64,000 nt of DNA, taken from positions 198,485,117 to 198,549,116 of the forward strand of contig CM077116.1 in NCBI GenBank assembly GCA_039619475.1, read 5' to 3'. The translations under genes were made by a program, and so were the position numbers. This document shows, one piece after another, positions 32,686 through 44,034 of the stretch. Under the pieces are notes generated by a model, which had not been told where the DNA came from, made no database searches, and worked only from the letters and a program-made list of their open reading frames with translations. Every line of letters starts with the position of its first letter. Position 1 is the stretch's first letter. This DNA is from Icerya purchasi. Its lineage: Eukaryota > Arthropoda > Insecta > Hemiptera > Monophlebidae.

Positions 32686-34590
32686 GATTTTTTTGTTATC
32701 TTTGTTCCGATAAAGTTTATTCGCGTTGCGTTTAATTGTTTCGGAAGAACTCGGTGAGATCGTTACATTTATTTATCTCGATCTATTTATCTCTTTTACT
32801 TATTTTTATTTCGTTAGTTTTATTTTATTTCGTTTGCGCTAATCATTTTCTTCTCTCGCTCCGTCGTTATCTGATTTTTCGATAATCTATATTTATGCCG
32901 GACTCGTCTGACGGGGGAGGTAAACCTCCCCCTCATTCTTCTCGCACGACTACCAAGAGTGTCAGTAATGCGGCTGTACCGGTTAAATCTACAACTAAAA
33001 TAAATAAAACTGGCCAACAATTATCTGCTTCGTCCGCGTCTACTTCTTCTGCTGCGAAAGGCAATAATTCTCCCGTTCAGAATATTAGCGAGTCCGTCGA
33101 CATGGATATTTCGGCCGGTTCCACTAATATAGTTATCAGCAATCCTCCCGCTTCTCCGGTCAAGTCTAGCCTTGCCTCTGTTACTTTTCCCGATCACTAC
33201 GTTGGTCAAATCGTCGTCTTGGTCGAAAGCTTGGATAAAGAAAATATCGCTTATTTACATCCGATGTTTTTAGCTAGAAAATTTCACAATAGAGTTAGTG
33301 GTATTTCGCTAATCTCTCGTTCCGGTAAAAACTTAGTTAAACTTAATTTTATATCAACCGAGGCAGCTAATAAATTTTTACTTTCCGACGGCGTCCATAA
33401 AGATCTCAATATTCGATCCTTCATCCCGCAATCCCTTTTATTCCGTTTTGGTGTAGTACGCGATATTCCGGTTGATCTTTCTGTGGAAGAACTTTATCGT
33501 CACTGTTCTTCCGATATACCGATTCCTAATATTCGTCGTTTACAAAAATGTACTGCGAATAAGACTCTAAAACCTATCCCGGTTGTTAAATTTAAATTTA
33601 GATTCGTAAACCCAAACTATGTCACAATTGCCTCCGTTTTGGTCACTTCAGTGCTTCATGCCGAAGTAAAACTACTTGTCCCACTTGCGCTGATAAGCAC
33701 TCCTCTTCAGAATGTCCCAAAACTAAACAAAATAACCCCTCTTCATATCTTTGCGTCCTCTGCGGCGGTAACCATTCCGCACTCGACCCTTCTTGCCCGA
33801 CTTATAAGGAGCAAGTCAAAATTCATAAAATAATGAGTTTAGAAAATGTCTCCTACTCCGAAGCCAGAAACATCAGCGAGGGTTCGACAGTTTCTCCCGC
33901 TTTTACCTTTGCAGAAGTTTCAAATCCCGCGAATTTCCCAGCCTTACCGAATTCTGCACCTACTACCAAGAGGAGGCGTCAGAACTATTCTAGCAGTTCA
34001 TCGTCCTCTCATGTCAGGATTCCATCTCGTAAACACCATTCTTCTTCGAAAGCACTCAATCCTCTCAATTCTTATTACTCCAAACTTACACTAAACGCTG
34101 GCACTAAAGTAGACCGTTCCGTTATTCCTTCCCATCCTTCCAATTCTCCCACATGTCCATCTTCCTCTAATGCCGCAAATGCCGAGTCGGCTCCAATTAT
34201 TAATAACGTTTCTCCTAGTAACTCTTCCTCCATTTCCTCTAATAATGTCTTATCCACAACTTTGCTAACCGCTCTCAGTAAATTTGATATTCCAAATTTG
34301 GAGAATAAAATATTATCCGTCTGTCAAGTTTTGCAATCTTAGATATGATGGATGTTACCTTTTTTTCTACTTCTAACTTCTTCTTCGTTCTCTCTTTCCT
34401 TTTTTCTTCTTCTCTAAATTTTCTCCTTCCTTTATGTACCATCTCGTTCCATTACCGTAAAACCAACGCCATGGTTTTTCTCCTCAGTTTTTACTTTGGC
34501 ATAATGCTGCCGCTTTTACAATTTTACATGGTGCTCCTTCGGTGTTGCTTACCTCCTTTAACTAGGTTGGTTGATAGAATACTCTGTTAA
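32686..34590 (+). mobile_element. LINE, 5' part only (probably family A)
   Basis: A T-rich 5' UTR of about 210 bp leads to ORF1 (32895-34342, frameshifted). After ORF1 comes a pyrimidine-rich linker and, at about 34510, GCCGCTTTTACAATTTTACA, which resembles the ORF2 start of the family A copy (GCTGCGTTTAATCTGCTACA, minus strand near 55170). Everything after that is missing. LINE copies normally lose the 5' end, so retention of only the 5' end points to a deletion or a junction with the minus-strand LINE that follows. Confidence 0.6.
32895..34342 (+). pseudogene. LINE ORF1 protein with zinc knuckles, one frameshift
   Basis: The frame from ATG 32895 begins with an S/T/A-rich disordered region (MPDSSDGGGKPPPHSSRTT) and, from about residue 95, a folded region (DHYVGQIVVLVESLDKENIA, LKPIPVVKFKFRF). 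At about 33605 the reading frame slips. In the new frame the zinc knuckles follow at once: CHNCLRFGHFSASC, CPTCADKHSSSEC and CVLCGGNHSALDPSC, three Cys/His sets in a row. That frame runs straight into the second open stretch (KIMSLENVSYSEA) and ends at 34342 after a serine-rich tail. One indel therefore explains both pieces. The protein would package element RNA. The Ser/Pro-rich composition matches family A. Confidence 0.75.
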
Positions 34591-36840
34591 TTGCTCATCT
34601 ATTAATATTCTTGCATGTTATTTTTCATACAGCGTTTGTATAATCTTAATATCCGACTGGCAGATACCTATATCTTTTAATGTTTTTATTTTAATTCCGT
34701 GTGCCGTCCTTGTCGAAAGCTTTGTAATAGTCTATAAAACAAATGTATTCTGTAAGACCATAATTAATTTTCAAAGCCGCTCTCTGTCTCCAATATATTT
34801 GTTATATTATATTTATATCTTGTTGGTCTACTCCAGCTCTTTCCAAACAACTTATTAGTGTATCATGCTTTACTGTATCAAATACCTTCTGTAGATCCAG
34901 GAAACGCACTATTACGTCATTGTTGTATTCCCAATATCTTTGTATCAATGTCGTCATGCACACTATTGCTTCCCTTGTTCCTAGTGATTTCCAGAATCCG
35001 AAATGTTTGTTTGATATTGCTTTTTCGCATGTCTTCCTAATTCGGCCGTGTACTATCTTTATGAATATATTTAATATGTGGTTTGTTAAGCTGATTAGTC
35101 TGTAGTTTTGACATTTGGCGACGTTTCCCTTTTTGCGGTATTTCTCCTGTTTCATAAACATTGTTGAATAGCCCAGCTACTATATCCAAGTTATCTTCCT
35201 CAATCATTTTTATCATTTCCACGCATATATTGTCGGGATCCGGTGCTTTCCTGTGATGCATCGATTTTATTGTTTGTGCAGTTTCTGATGTTAGTATTGG
35301 TAATGTAGGATCTGTGTAGTTTCCGAGATCCGAATGGCTTTTGTCTTTGATGAGTTCCTTTATGAATTCTGTCCATTCTTTATTTACCTCTTCCTCTTTT
35401 ACTATCAATTCGCCGTTTTCATTCCTCAGAAATTGTTTGTTAATCGTTTTGTATATTCCTCCTACTTCATCAATTTTTTTGTGTATGTTGAAGTTATCAA
35501 ATTTTTTCTGTAGCTCTTCAATTTCTTCACATTTATTTTTGAGCCATTGCTCTTTAGCTTCTCTGCAATTTTCTTTTATTATGGTTTTTAGGAGAAGATA
35601 TTATTATTAGTCTGGTTTGATTTTTGTTTTTCTCTTTTCTTCCATCAATTCTAGTGTTTCACTCTTCATCCATCACTTTTTCTTCTGCCGTTACTCTGAT
35701 TTCAAATGTTCAGTTGATACCCCTATGAATATTAGCTTTAGTTTTTCCTATGTTTTATTTATTCTTTCTCTGCTTGTTATATCCTGCACGTTTTTTACTT
35801 CTTTCCTTTCTTCTTCTTTAACGCATGTAATATCTTTGTTGATGTCTTTTGCGATTTTATATTTTATTTGCGGCTCATGTAATAGTGTCACGTCCAATCT
35901 TTTTGGTTTCCTAGTTCTTACAGTTTTTAATTTGATTCGTATTTTGGTTGTCAACAGGATATGATCGCTCTGCACATCCACTCCTGGCAGGGTTTTTGTG
36001 CCAATACAACTATTCCTATAGCGCTTATTTAATAGTATATAATCTATCTGGCTCCTTACCGCATTGCTAGGTTTCTCCTGAGGTGATCTCCAGGTATACA
36101 GACGTCTGCCTGGTAGTTTGAACAATGTATTTTTCACCATAAGATTGTGTTCTTGACAGAATTGTACCAATCTGTTATCCCTTTCATTTCGTTTTCCTAG
36201 TCCAGTTACCTACTATATCGTCTGTTTTCTCTGCCCCGATCTTGGCGTTGAAATTACTCATTATTATTGTCACAGATGTTTTCTACTTCTGCTTGCTGTT
36301 TACACCTTGTTGGTTCGTATATCTGTATGACGTTTATGTCAAACGGATTTCCTTTTAGTTTTAATAATATCATTTGTTATAGTAGGGCACGTATCCTAGT
36401 ATACTCCTACTGGTACTTGTATTTACCATTATTTCAACTCCGTTTCTATGTTCCTTCGTATTATTTCCTGCGAAATACAAGGTCGTTCCTTCTAGTGCGC
36501 AAGTACCAATTCCAGGCCACCTTGTTTCGCTTAAACCCATGATTTCCATTCCCGTTCTTTTCATTTCTGCTATAATGTTATGCGTTTTTCCTATCTTGAA
36601 CATGCTGTTTACGTTCCACGTTCCGATTTTTAGCGTTCTTGATAATTTTACCTTTGGTATTGAAGATGTGTCTTCCTTAACTGTAGCTACGGGATACTGT
36701 GTGCTGACGACCTGAGGTCCCCGTTCCGTATTTCTGTCGGATCTGGCGTAAATGAGCCCGCCTGAATCAGTAAACTTTCTTCCCTTTGTACTTTTAATGC
36801 GATGGTTTTCCGTTGCCTTCCGTATAATTTTCTGTTAGGG
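34590..36840 (-). mobile_element. LINE family C (RTE-like), decayed, with endonuclease and partial RT
   Basis: On the minus strand, 36603-36370 gives MFKIGKTHNIIAEMKRTG and MGLSETRWPG, the start of RTE-type endonucleases; 36170-35748 gives MVQFCQEHNLMVKNTLF, RRLYTWRSPQ, RSQIDYILLNKRYRN and VQSDHILL, the rest of that domain. RT follows as 35408-35037 (NKEWTEFIKELI, HRKAPDPDNICVEMIK) and 35161-34802 (CQNYRLISLTNHILNI, LQKVFDTVKHDTLI). From about 34770 to 34600 there is a second motif-A-like stretch (FIDYYKAFDKDGT) and QSDIKIIQTLYEK, so the 3' part is rearranged. At least four frameshifts or stops are present and the catalytic FADD region was not found. The 3' end has no clear tail at 34590. Confidence 0.75.
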
Positions 36841-37222
36841 TTTACTCACTTAGCCGAAAGGACCCGGTTATGAGGCGCCAGATACTCGTCTGCTCGCTCT
36901 AGATTAATATACATTAATCCGACTGGGACACACTGTCACGAGCGAGTTGCTGATAGTCTGCTATTGTAATTGCAGTGGAATGCTTAACGGTATCCATTGG
37001 CAAGCACACCTTCAGCAAGTGAACCTAACTCCGTTTCCCTATCAGCGGTATAGTGTGAGTTCTGTTTTTGCTTTCCTGATCAGTGCTTAGTCAGCCGAAT
37101 AGAAAATTACCACCCTGCACGACGTGAACGTACAAAATTCACATGGTTGTTGTTTCGTTTCGCCGTCGGTGGGACTAGCACCCTATGACGGTCGAGTGAC
37201 TACTTACTAGAGAAGGTACTCT
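36840..37222 (-). other. Probable 5' region of the RTE-like LINE
   Basis: This GC-richer stretch has no long frame. On the minus strand it lies directly upstream of the RTE-like endonuclease, and it is clearly not satellite. CTAGAGAGTACCTTCTCTAG (minus strand near 37210-37225) is a perfect-looking short palindrome at the junction with the next LINE. A tRNA-type promoter was looked for and not seen. Confidence 0.35.
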
Positions 37223-38090
37223 CTAGTTACAATAACCTGTGCCCCGCAGGGCGAAACAATAGATAAGATTAGGATATTTTGAAATTTCAAAGGAGTAAAT
37301 TGTGAAAATGATGTGGGGATGGTAGACGATTTTGGAAGATTTAAGTAAATTGAAATTCATATCTACAGGGGTTAGAAGCCATGGAGTGGGATTAGTAAAG
37401 AGTGGCATAATTGGAGGAGTCAGGAGAATTTGAGAGAATTGAGGAAACAAAGATTTAAGATTGGTTTTGAGATGGTTTGTGTATTTGGGGAGGTTTTGTG
37501 AAACAAGGGGATTGTTTTGAAATAGGATACTGAAAATCGGGAGATCCAGAATGCACAGAGTAGAGACAAGAAAGTTGAATGATAAAACTAGTCTTCTATA
37601 GTGGAGAGGAAGAAGACTAGATTCACTATTCACGCTGACAGCAGGTCTATAATAGAAGGCGCCCGTGGCAATGCGGATGGCAGAGTTTTGGATGGTATTA
37701 AGAGCGGATAACAAACTCCGGCTGGCTGACCCATACGCCTGACAGCCATAGTCGAGTTTCGATCTAATTATCGATTTGTACAGAAGTAGCAAAATTTTAC
37801 AATCTCTTCCTTTATAGTGGTTGTTGATCTTCTTTAGCAATCTCAAGGCGTCGATACTGGACTACTTCAACCATTTGATGTGGCCGGTCTGTGAGAGTCT
37901 CATATCTAATAAAAGGCCTAGGTAACGTACGGAATTCTCAAATATGTGTGGCCGGTCTATGAGAGTCTCATATCCAATAAAAGGCCTAGGTAACATACGG
38001 AATTCTCAAATATGAGCTGATGATCGTTTTAGTACAGTTTCGGAATTCTACTTCGTTTGTATGTTCGGTGGAAGTCGACACTTTTAGTTC
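37223..38090 (-). mobile_element. LINE fragment, RT thumb region
   Basis: The 207-codon minus-strand frame (37846-37223) reads MRLLKKINNHYKGRDCKILL, LYKSIIRSKLDYGCQAYGSA, LNTIQNSAIRIATGAF and so on, the segment that follows the RT palm in Jockey/I-type LINEs. Upstream in another frame is SVRYLGLLLDMRLSQTGHIK, the motif that precedes it, present twice because of a 68-bp duplication. RT motifs A-C and the RNase H are absent, so this is an internal piece with both ends lost. Confidence 0.75.
37879..38014. repeat. 68-bp tandem duplication inside the LINE
   Basis: TGTGGCCGGTCTGTGAGAGT starts at 37879 and TGTGGCCGGTCTATGAGAGT at 37947. The two 68-bp copies differ at only about three positions. The duplication doubles the YLGLLLDMRLS codons and shifts the frame, so it happened after the copy lost function. 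Confidence 0.9.
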
Positions 38091-40140
38091 TTTCTGCCGA
38101 AAATTTAATATAATTTACTACAGAAATATTAGATTAATTAGGGTCATAGGTTTATTTGTATTGCGGAAAAACACTGAGTTCAGTTAATTAAATCAACATT
38201 AAAATTTTAAGTTCTATTTAGTATTTTAGAGACATGATTTTATTATGAGTTAAAGAATTTTGCCATAATAACTTGTTATATCCTAAATTATATGTGATTG
38301 CTATTAGATATCCCTTCAGTTCATTACAGCAAATTATTAATGAACTCAATGTATCATGTCTTCAAACATAATTCACAACTTGGGATTACTTTTGATTTAA
38401 TTCTTGTTAAATAAGATTATTCCTCATAAGAGTAAATTTCACAAAGAACTTTATATGTTACTTTAGTTTTCTAAGGCATATGAATTTTAAATTACATCAG
38501 AGAAATAGTTATTAAGTGGAGAAGCATATGAAGCATGAGATTTTCATAATTAGATTGACAATAATGAGTGGGCATCCTTTATTTCTTTCTCAATGTCCAT
38601 TGCATCAGTTTAATCGTGCAATTAGTGCAATAGTCCAGTGGTTCATTGAGAGCAGCACTTAAGTTGTTAGATTGCTTTTATTTATATTTAGTTAGTACGA
38701 CTGACAAGTGATTAGAACCTCCTGTTTAGATGACATAGTTTAGAGAAATTAACATATATGGGATATAAATGTAAGGGACCGTAAGTATGTAGTACCCAAA
38801 CACACAAAAATATGTATCCAATTCAACACCCTAACTGGTCTGTCTATCACAAGTATACAAATATATTCATGCATTATAAATTTTTAAGCTTTTTATTTTG
38901 CTGCTTCGAGTTATATTTTTCAGCAAGTTGGAAATCTTTAGAAATGCAGTATTTATGTAATCTGATTGTTGTAAAGTACAATATTAATGTATAACAATGT
39001 AATTCTTGATTACTAATATATATATAATTTTATTTTTATGTAATTCATAGGGAGTAAGTATGATCTCATGGAATTAATACATTTAGCTCTTGGTAAATTT
39101 ATGCTTTGCAATCTCAAACTGCAGCAATCAACCGCTATATTCCAGCTGTTATTATATTGGTATCAATTTCTAAATTTAGCAGCATATTTTGTGTTCAATG
39201 AACTTCATTTACATATCTTGGCACCTTCTAAATAAACACAAATATTAAAAGCTACATAATTAGTCTCAATTTCAACTCAACGGAACTAAACAAAAACCAA
39301 GCTACATGTGCACATTACAGTATTACCATTACAAATATTTAACCTGCATGTTCAGAGATCAGATCTTTTATATAATTCATTCGCATAATGGAGACTACCA
39401 CTTTGCCCTTGCGGCATACCCACAATTTTGTATCATATAAATATTGTGATCATGGTGAACCTGCATTGCATGACGCGTGCAGACTAACTTTTTAAAATTC
39501 TGATGGTATATTGATTTCTGTTTAATATTAGCTGTTAGCTATTTCAGCAGAAGTGAACCGCCTCTATATTAATGATGCTTTTTAAAAATGTTTTCACTGT
39601 ATTTAATGTAATTTTATTTTTATACATTCCACAAAAGTGTTTCACAGTAACATTTAATTTGAGGAATATTATTTTTGATTACATAAATATTTGATAACTA
39701 TTCTATTGTATTTATGATTTATTCGAATATCTTCTTTTCAAAATTTCAGTCGGAGTACACTTCCGTTAGGTTGCTTGATTTTCATTAAAGTGTTTTCAAT
39801 ATATATAAATTCAAGTATTTCTATTTTGTGACATTTTTCTTTTTTATCATATGATATTTAAAGAAAAATTTTATCTCTCAAATTAAACGTTTCACAGCAG
39901 AATTGTTGCATATACAAAAAATTAATCATATTTACACACTATTTCATTTAGGATATATAAATTTTCTGAAGAAAAGAAATACGTCTATCCAAATGTGAGA
40001 TTGATTATGGTCAAAGGTTTATTTGCCTTGTGGGAAACCACAGAGCTCAGTTAATTACATGGTCTTAGAAGTTTTAAGTTGCATTCAGTATTTTAAAAAC
40101 ACGCTTTTATTATCAGTTAAGCAATCCTGCTAATAAGTCA
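38090..40140. repeat. 3-kb satellite array, seventh segment
   Basis: Blocks in order: AAATATTAGATTAATTAGGG (38124), TGAGATTTTCATAATTAG (38547), CCTAACTGGTCTGTCTATC (38829), GTAAGTATGATCTCATGG (39054), CCATTACAAATATTTAACC (39326). It then jumps at about 39715 to TTTCAGTCGGAGTACACTTCC, skipping roughly 700 bp of the unit, an internal deletion. Confidence 0.85.
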
Positions 40141-41903
40141 TTATCCACTATAGAAAATTCTCTTTTCAATATTCATCTTTTTGTCTCTCCTCATAAATCC
40201 GCGGCCATGGTTTTTACTTTCCGTTCATATAATCCTTCCTCAATCAATCTAACCTTTAGTCATTATCCTGTCCCTCTTGTCGAGAGCTTCTGTTATTTGG
40301 GTGTGCTTCTTAACGGCCGTCTGTCCTTTCAGGAGCACATTAGTTGCATGTATACTTCTTGTCTTAAAAGAATTAATCTTTTAAAATCACTCTCATCATA
40401 CAGGTGGTGTGGTGATCCTTACATTCCTTCCTTATTGTATAAGTCGCTCATTCTTTCTAAGTTGGACTACTGTTTCTATATATATATATACGGCAACGAT
40501 TCTAATAAAGCTTGGTCGCATTCTAAATTCCTGTCTTCGTCTTTGTCTGGGTGCGCGTAAATCTACTCCAATCCCTGCCATCCTTTCCGAATCAAAATCA
40601 CTCCCTTTGTTCATCCGCAGATCCTATCTAGGCTATCGTTTCCTAATCAAACGCCTTCCCTCTTTTTCCTCTAGGATTATAGCTGCCTATTGCGCTATTT
40701 TTCACAACTGACGTTTTACTCTCAACAGAATTCCAATTTTATCTTACATTTCTGTTCATCTTGCCAATTTCTCTCCCTATATTTTCTCTTATGATAAATC
40801 TCCGTACTTTTCTCTTAATTATTTCAGTCACTTACATCCTCCTCACGTATTTCATTTTTCAAGTTCTGCTAAATTCCTTCTACACTCTATAGTTAGATAT
40901 GAATTTCACATGGTTTTAAGCTCTTTATATCCCAATCATTCCGTTTTTTTTACTGATGGGTCTAAGAGGGCTGATGGGGTTGGTGCCGTCTTTGCTTTTC
41001 CTTCTCACAACTACTCAAAATACGTTAAACTTCCTTCCTGCTGCTCTATATTTACTGCTGAATCTGCTGCCATACTTCATGCAATTCTTTTTATCTCTTC
41101 CTCTTCTATCCTCTCGGATAGATTTCTTTTAATAGCTTACTCTGAAAGTGTCTTGCAGGCGATTTCTTCTCCCTTACTGTCTTTTGAACCTTTCATTCTC
41201 CTTATTCGCAATCTAATTCACAAATTATTTTCAAATTGATTTATTGTGGATTCCTAGCCATGCTGGGATTAAGGGTAATGAGGTGGCTGATTCTTTGGCT
41301 CGCTCAGGAGCTTTCAACGGAACTCCTCTTCATAAATTTTCCGCTCACAATATTAATCATACTTCAAAACAGTTTCACCTTAGATTATGGAAAGATATTT
41401 ATTTTTTCTCTTTTCTCAAATCCAAATTCCTTTTATCTTTCCGTTTAGCCCTTACCTTCTTTGACCAGATGGTTCGACATGTTTCTTTCCCTTTGTCGTC
41501 TCCTGATCACCGCTATAAATCTTCTTCGTTTCATTCATACTTTCTTCCTTCATCACTTTTTCGTTTCTCCCTCGTCTCTTCTCCGCGGTTCCCTCTTCAC
41601 ACAGAGGATTTTTTTTCTGTGTGATATTAATCATGTCTTCTTCGAATGTTCCTCACTCTCTTTAGAACGTTCTCTCTTCTATTCTCGGCTTTTGGATCTT
41701 TGTCTTCCTACTCCATACAATGACTCATATGTTCTCTCATTTCCTTCCTTGTCAGTTGTTCTATTCTAGCTTCTTTCATTCACTCAATCTCGCACCAGAT
41801 TGAAATCTAATATGTTATTCACCTTTTGAGCTATTACTTAGATTCCTTGGCTGATTGGGCTGTTGCTCTTCGTTGGCGTACCCATAAAAAAAATAAAAAA
41901 AAA
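40141..41903 (+). mobile_element. LINE family A, 5'-truncated copy, frameshifted
   Basis: The copy begins after RT motif C (FTFRSYNPSSINLTF, VESFCYLGVLLNGRLSFQEH) and runs through KRINLLKSLSSYRWCGDPYI, RNase H and the zinc region to AAAA/T at 41885-41903. It aligns piece by piece with the 51.4-55.3 kb element. RNase H keeps FTDGSK (40948) and FTAES (41050), but the third acid position reads IAYSES where ISDS is expected, a Tyr for Asp, and WIPSHAGIKGNEVADSLARS follows in a different frame. At least three frame changes are present (near 40560-40900, 41240 and 41440). The copy is inactive. Confidence 0.85.
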
Positions 41904-44034
41904 TTGCTTGATATATCTTGTACTATTTATGATTGCTATTGAGTGTTCCTTCATTTCAGTTATAACTAACTCCTTAGTATTTAAGTATAATTCATCACAT
42001 TGGGGTTCCTTTTTATTTATTTCTGTCAAATAAAGTCATTCCATTGAAGAGTAAATTTCATAAAGAATTTTAAATGTTACTTCAATTTTCCACCAATTTC
42101 TAAAAAAACCGAAATTAAAATAACATTTGACCAATCGGCATTACATGGAGAAGTCTATTTGATTCAGATGTATATTCCACTACACTCGCTTCCTGAAACC
42201 ACAGATATAATCTAGTATATATGAATCACGAGATTTTCATAATTTCATTGACAATAATGAAAGTGGCATACTTTATTTTTGTCCGAATGTTCATTTGTTC
42301 AATTTTATCCTACATTTAGTGCAGGATCACAGCAATTTATTGTGAGCAGCATCTGTATATTGCTTTTCAGCTAGTATGACTTACAAGTCTTCAGGTACCT
42401 CCTGTTTAAAAGACTGGTTTTAGAGAAATTAACATATGGTAGTCATTGGGATACATATGTAAAGTACTAAGAATTTGAAGTACCCTACTACTCACAAATA
42501 TGCATCCAATACAACACACTAACCTGTGGGTCCATCACAAGTATGCAATATATTCATTCATTACTACTTTCTAAGCACTTTATTTTGCGGCTTCAAGCTA
42601 TAATTTTTAACATGTTGGAAAAATGTGCAATTTGATAGCTGCGAATTAAATTTTAGTGCAACATAAAAAAATATTTTTTATTAATGTATAACAAATTTGT
42701 TCTTGATTACTAATTCATATAATTTTGTTTTTATGAAATTCACAGGCAGTAAGTATGATTTCATGTATTAACAGATTTAGCTGTTAGCAACCTTACGTTT
42801 TACAATCACAAACTGCAGCAATCTACCGCTATATTCCAGCTGATATTATATTGGAATCAATTTCTAAATTTAGTATTATATTCTACATTTAATGAACTTC
42901 ATTTACATAACTTGTCACCTTCTAAATAAATACAAACATTGAAAAATACATAATAAGGCTCAATTTATCTCAACAGGATAAAATGAAAACTAAACTACAT
43001 AATGCATGTCACAGTATTACCATTACAAACATTTATCCTGCATGTTCAGAGATCAGACGTTTTGTCTAACTCTGTCACATTACGCAAACTCTCGCCTTGC
43101 ACATGCGGCATACCCACAAATTCGCGTCAAATAAATGTTGTAATCATGGTGCACTTGCATTGCATGAAGCTCAAGGAAAACGACACAAATTGTGATGATT
43201 TATAGATTCCTGTTTAATATTAGCTATTAGCAATTTCAGAAGGATTGAACCGACTCTATATTACTGGTCTGCTCTAAGAATGTTTTCGCTGCATTTAACA
43301 CCTGACACCATAATATTTCTGTTCATTAGGCAGAACTAAGTGCAAAATAAAAAACAATTTTTTATTAATGTATAACAAATTTGTTCTTGATTACTAATTC
43401 ATATAATTTTGTTTTTATGAAATTCACAGGCAGTAAGTATGATTTCATGTATTAACAGATTTAGCTGTTAGCAACCTTACGTTTTACAATCACAAACTGC
43501 AGCAATCTACCGCTATATTCCAGCTGATATTATATTGGAATCAATTTCTAAATTTAGTATTATATTCTACATTTAATGAACTTCATTTACATAACTTGTC
43601 ACCTTCTAAATAAATACAAACATTGAAAAATACATAATAAGGCTCAATTTATCTCAACAGGATAAAATGAAAACTAAACTACATAATGCATGTCACAGTA
43701 TTACCATTACAAACATTTGCCCTGCATGTTCAGAGATCAGACCTTTTGTATAACTCTTTGATACGACCCAAACTCTCACCTTGCACTTGTGGCATACCCA
43801 CAAATTTGCACCAGATAAGTGTTGTGGTCATGGTGCACTTGCATTGCATGAACCTTGTGGACAAAGATCAGAAATTCGAATGGTTTATAGATTCCTGTTT
43901 AATATTAGCTGTTAGCAATTTTAGCAGAAGTGAACCGCCTCTCTATTACTGGTCTGCTCCAAGAATGTTTTCATTGTATTTAACACCATAGTATTTCTGT
44001 TCATTCCGCAGAATTGTTTCACAGAAAGATTTAA
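41904..44034. repeat. 3-kb satellite array, eighth segment
   Basis: Blocks in order: CTTGATATATCTTGTAC (41907), CACAGATATAATCTAG (42199), CTAACCTGTGGGTCCATC (42517), GTAAGTATGATTTCATG (42748), CCATTACAAACATTTATCC (43020), then the GTAAGTATG block again (43432) and the next CCATTACAAACATTTGCCC (43704). The second pair comes from the recent duplication listed separately. The segment ends at a TTAA-flanked insertion. Confidence 0.85.
42674..43740. repeat. Recent ~380-bp satellite duplication, offset 684 bp
   Basis: From about 42674 to 43055 the sequence recurs at 43358-43739 with almost no differences (for example CACAGGCAGTAAGTATG at 42741 and 43425, and the odd shortened TTCATGTATTAACAG in both). 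Beyond 43740 the two copies diverge to the level seen between ordinary satellite units. This is what unequal exchange or gene conversion between units would leave. Confidence 0.9.

Noticed and set aside
36840..37222. tRNA-derived SINE or tRNA gene
   Set aside because: No A-box/B-box pair or cloverleaf could be made out. No tRNA or rRNA gene was seen anywhere in the window.
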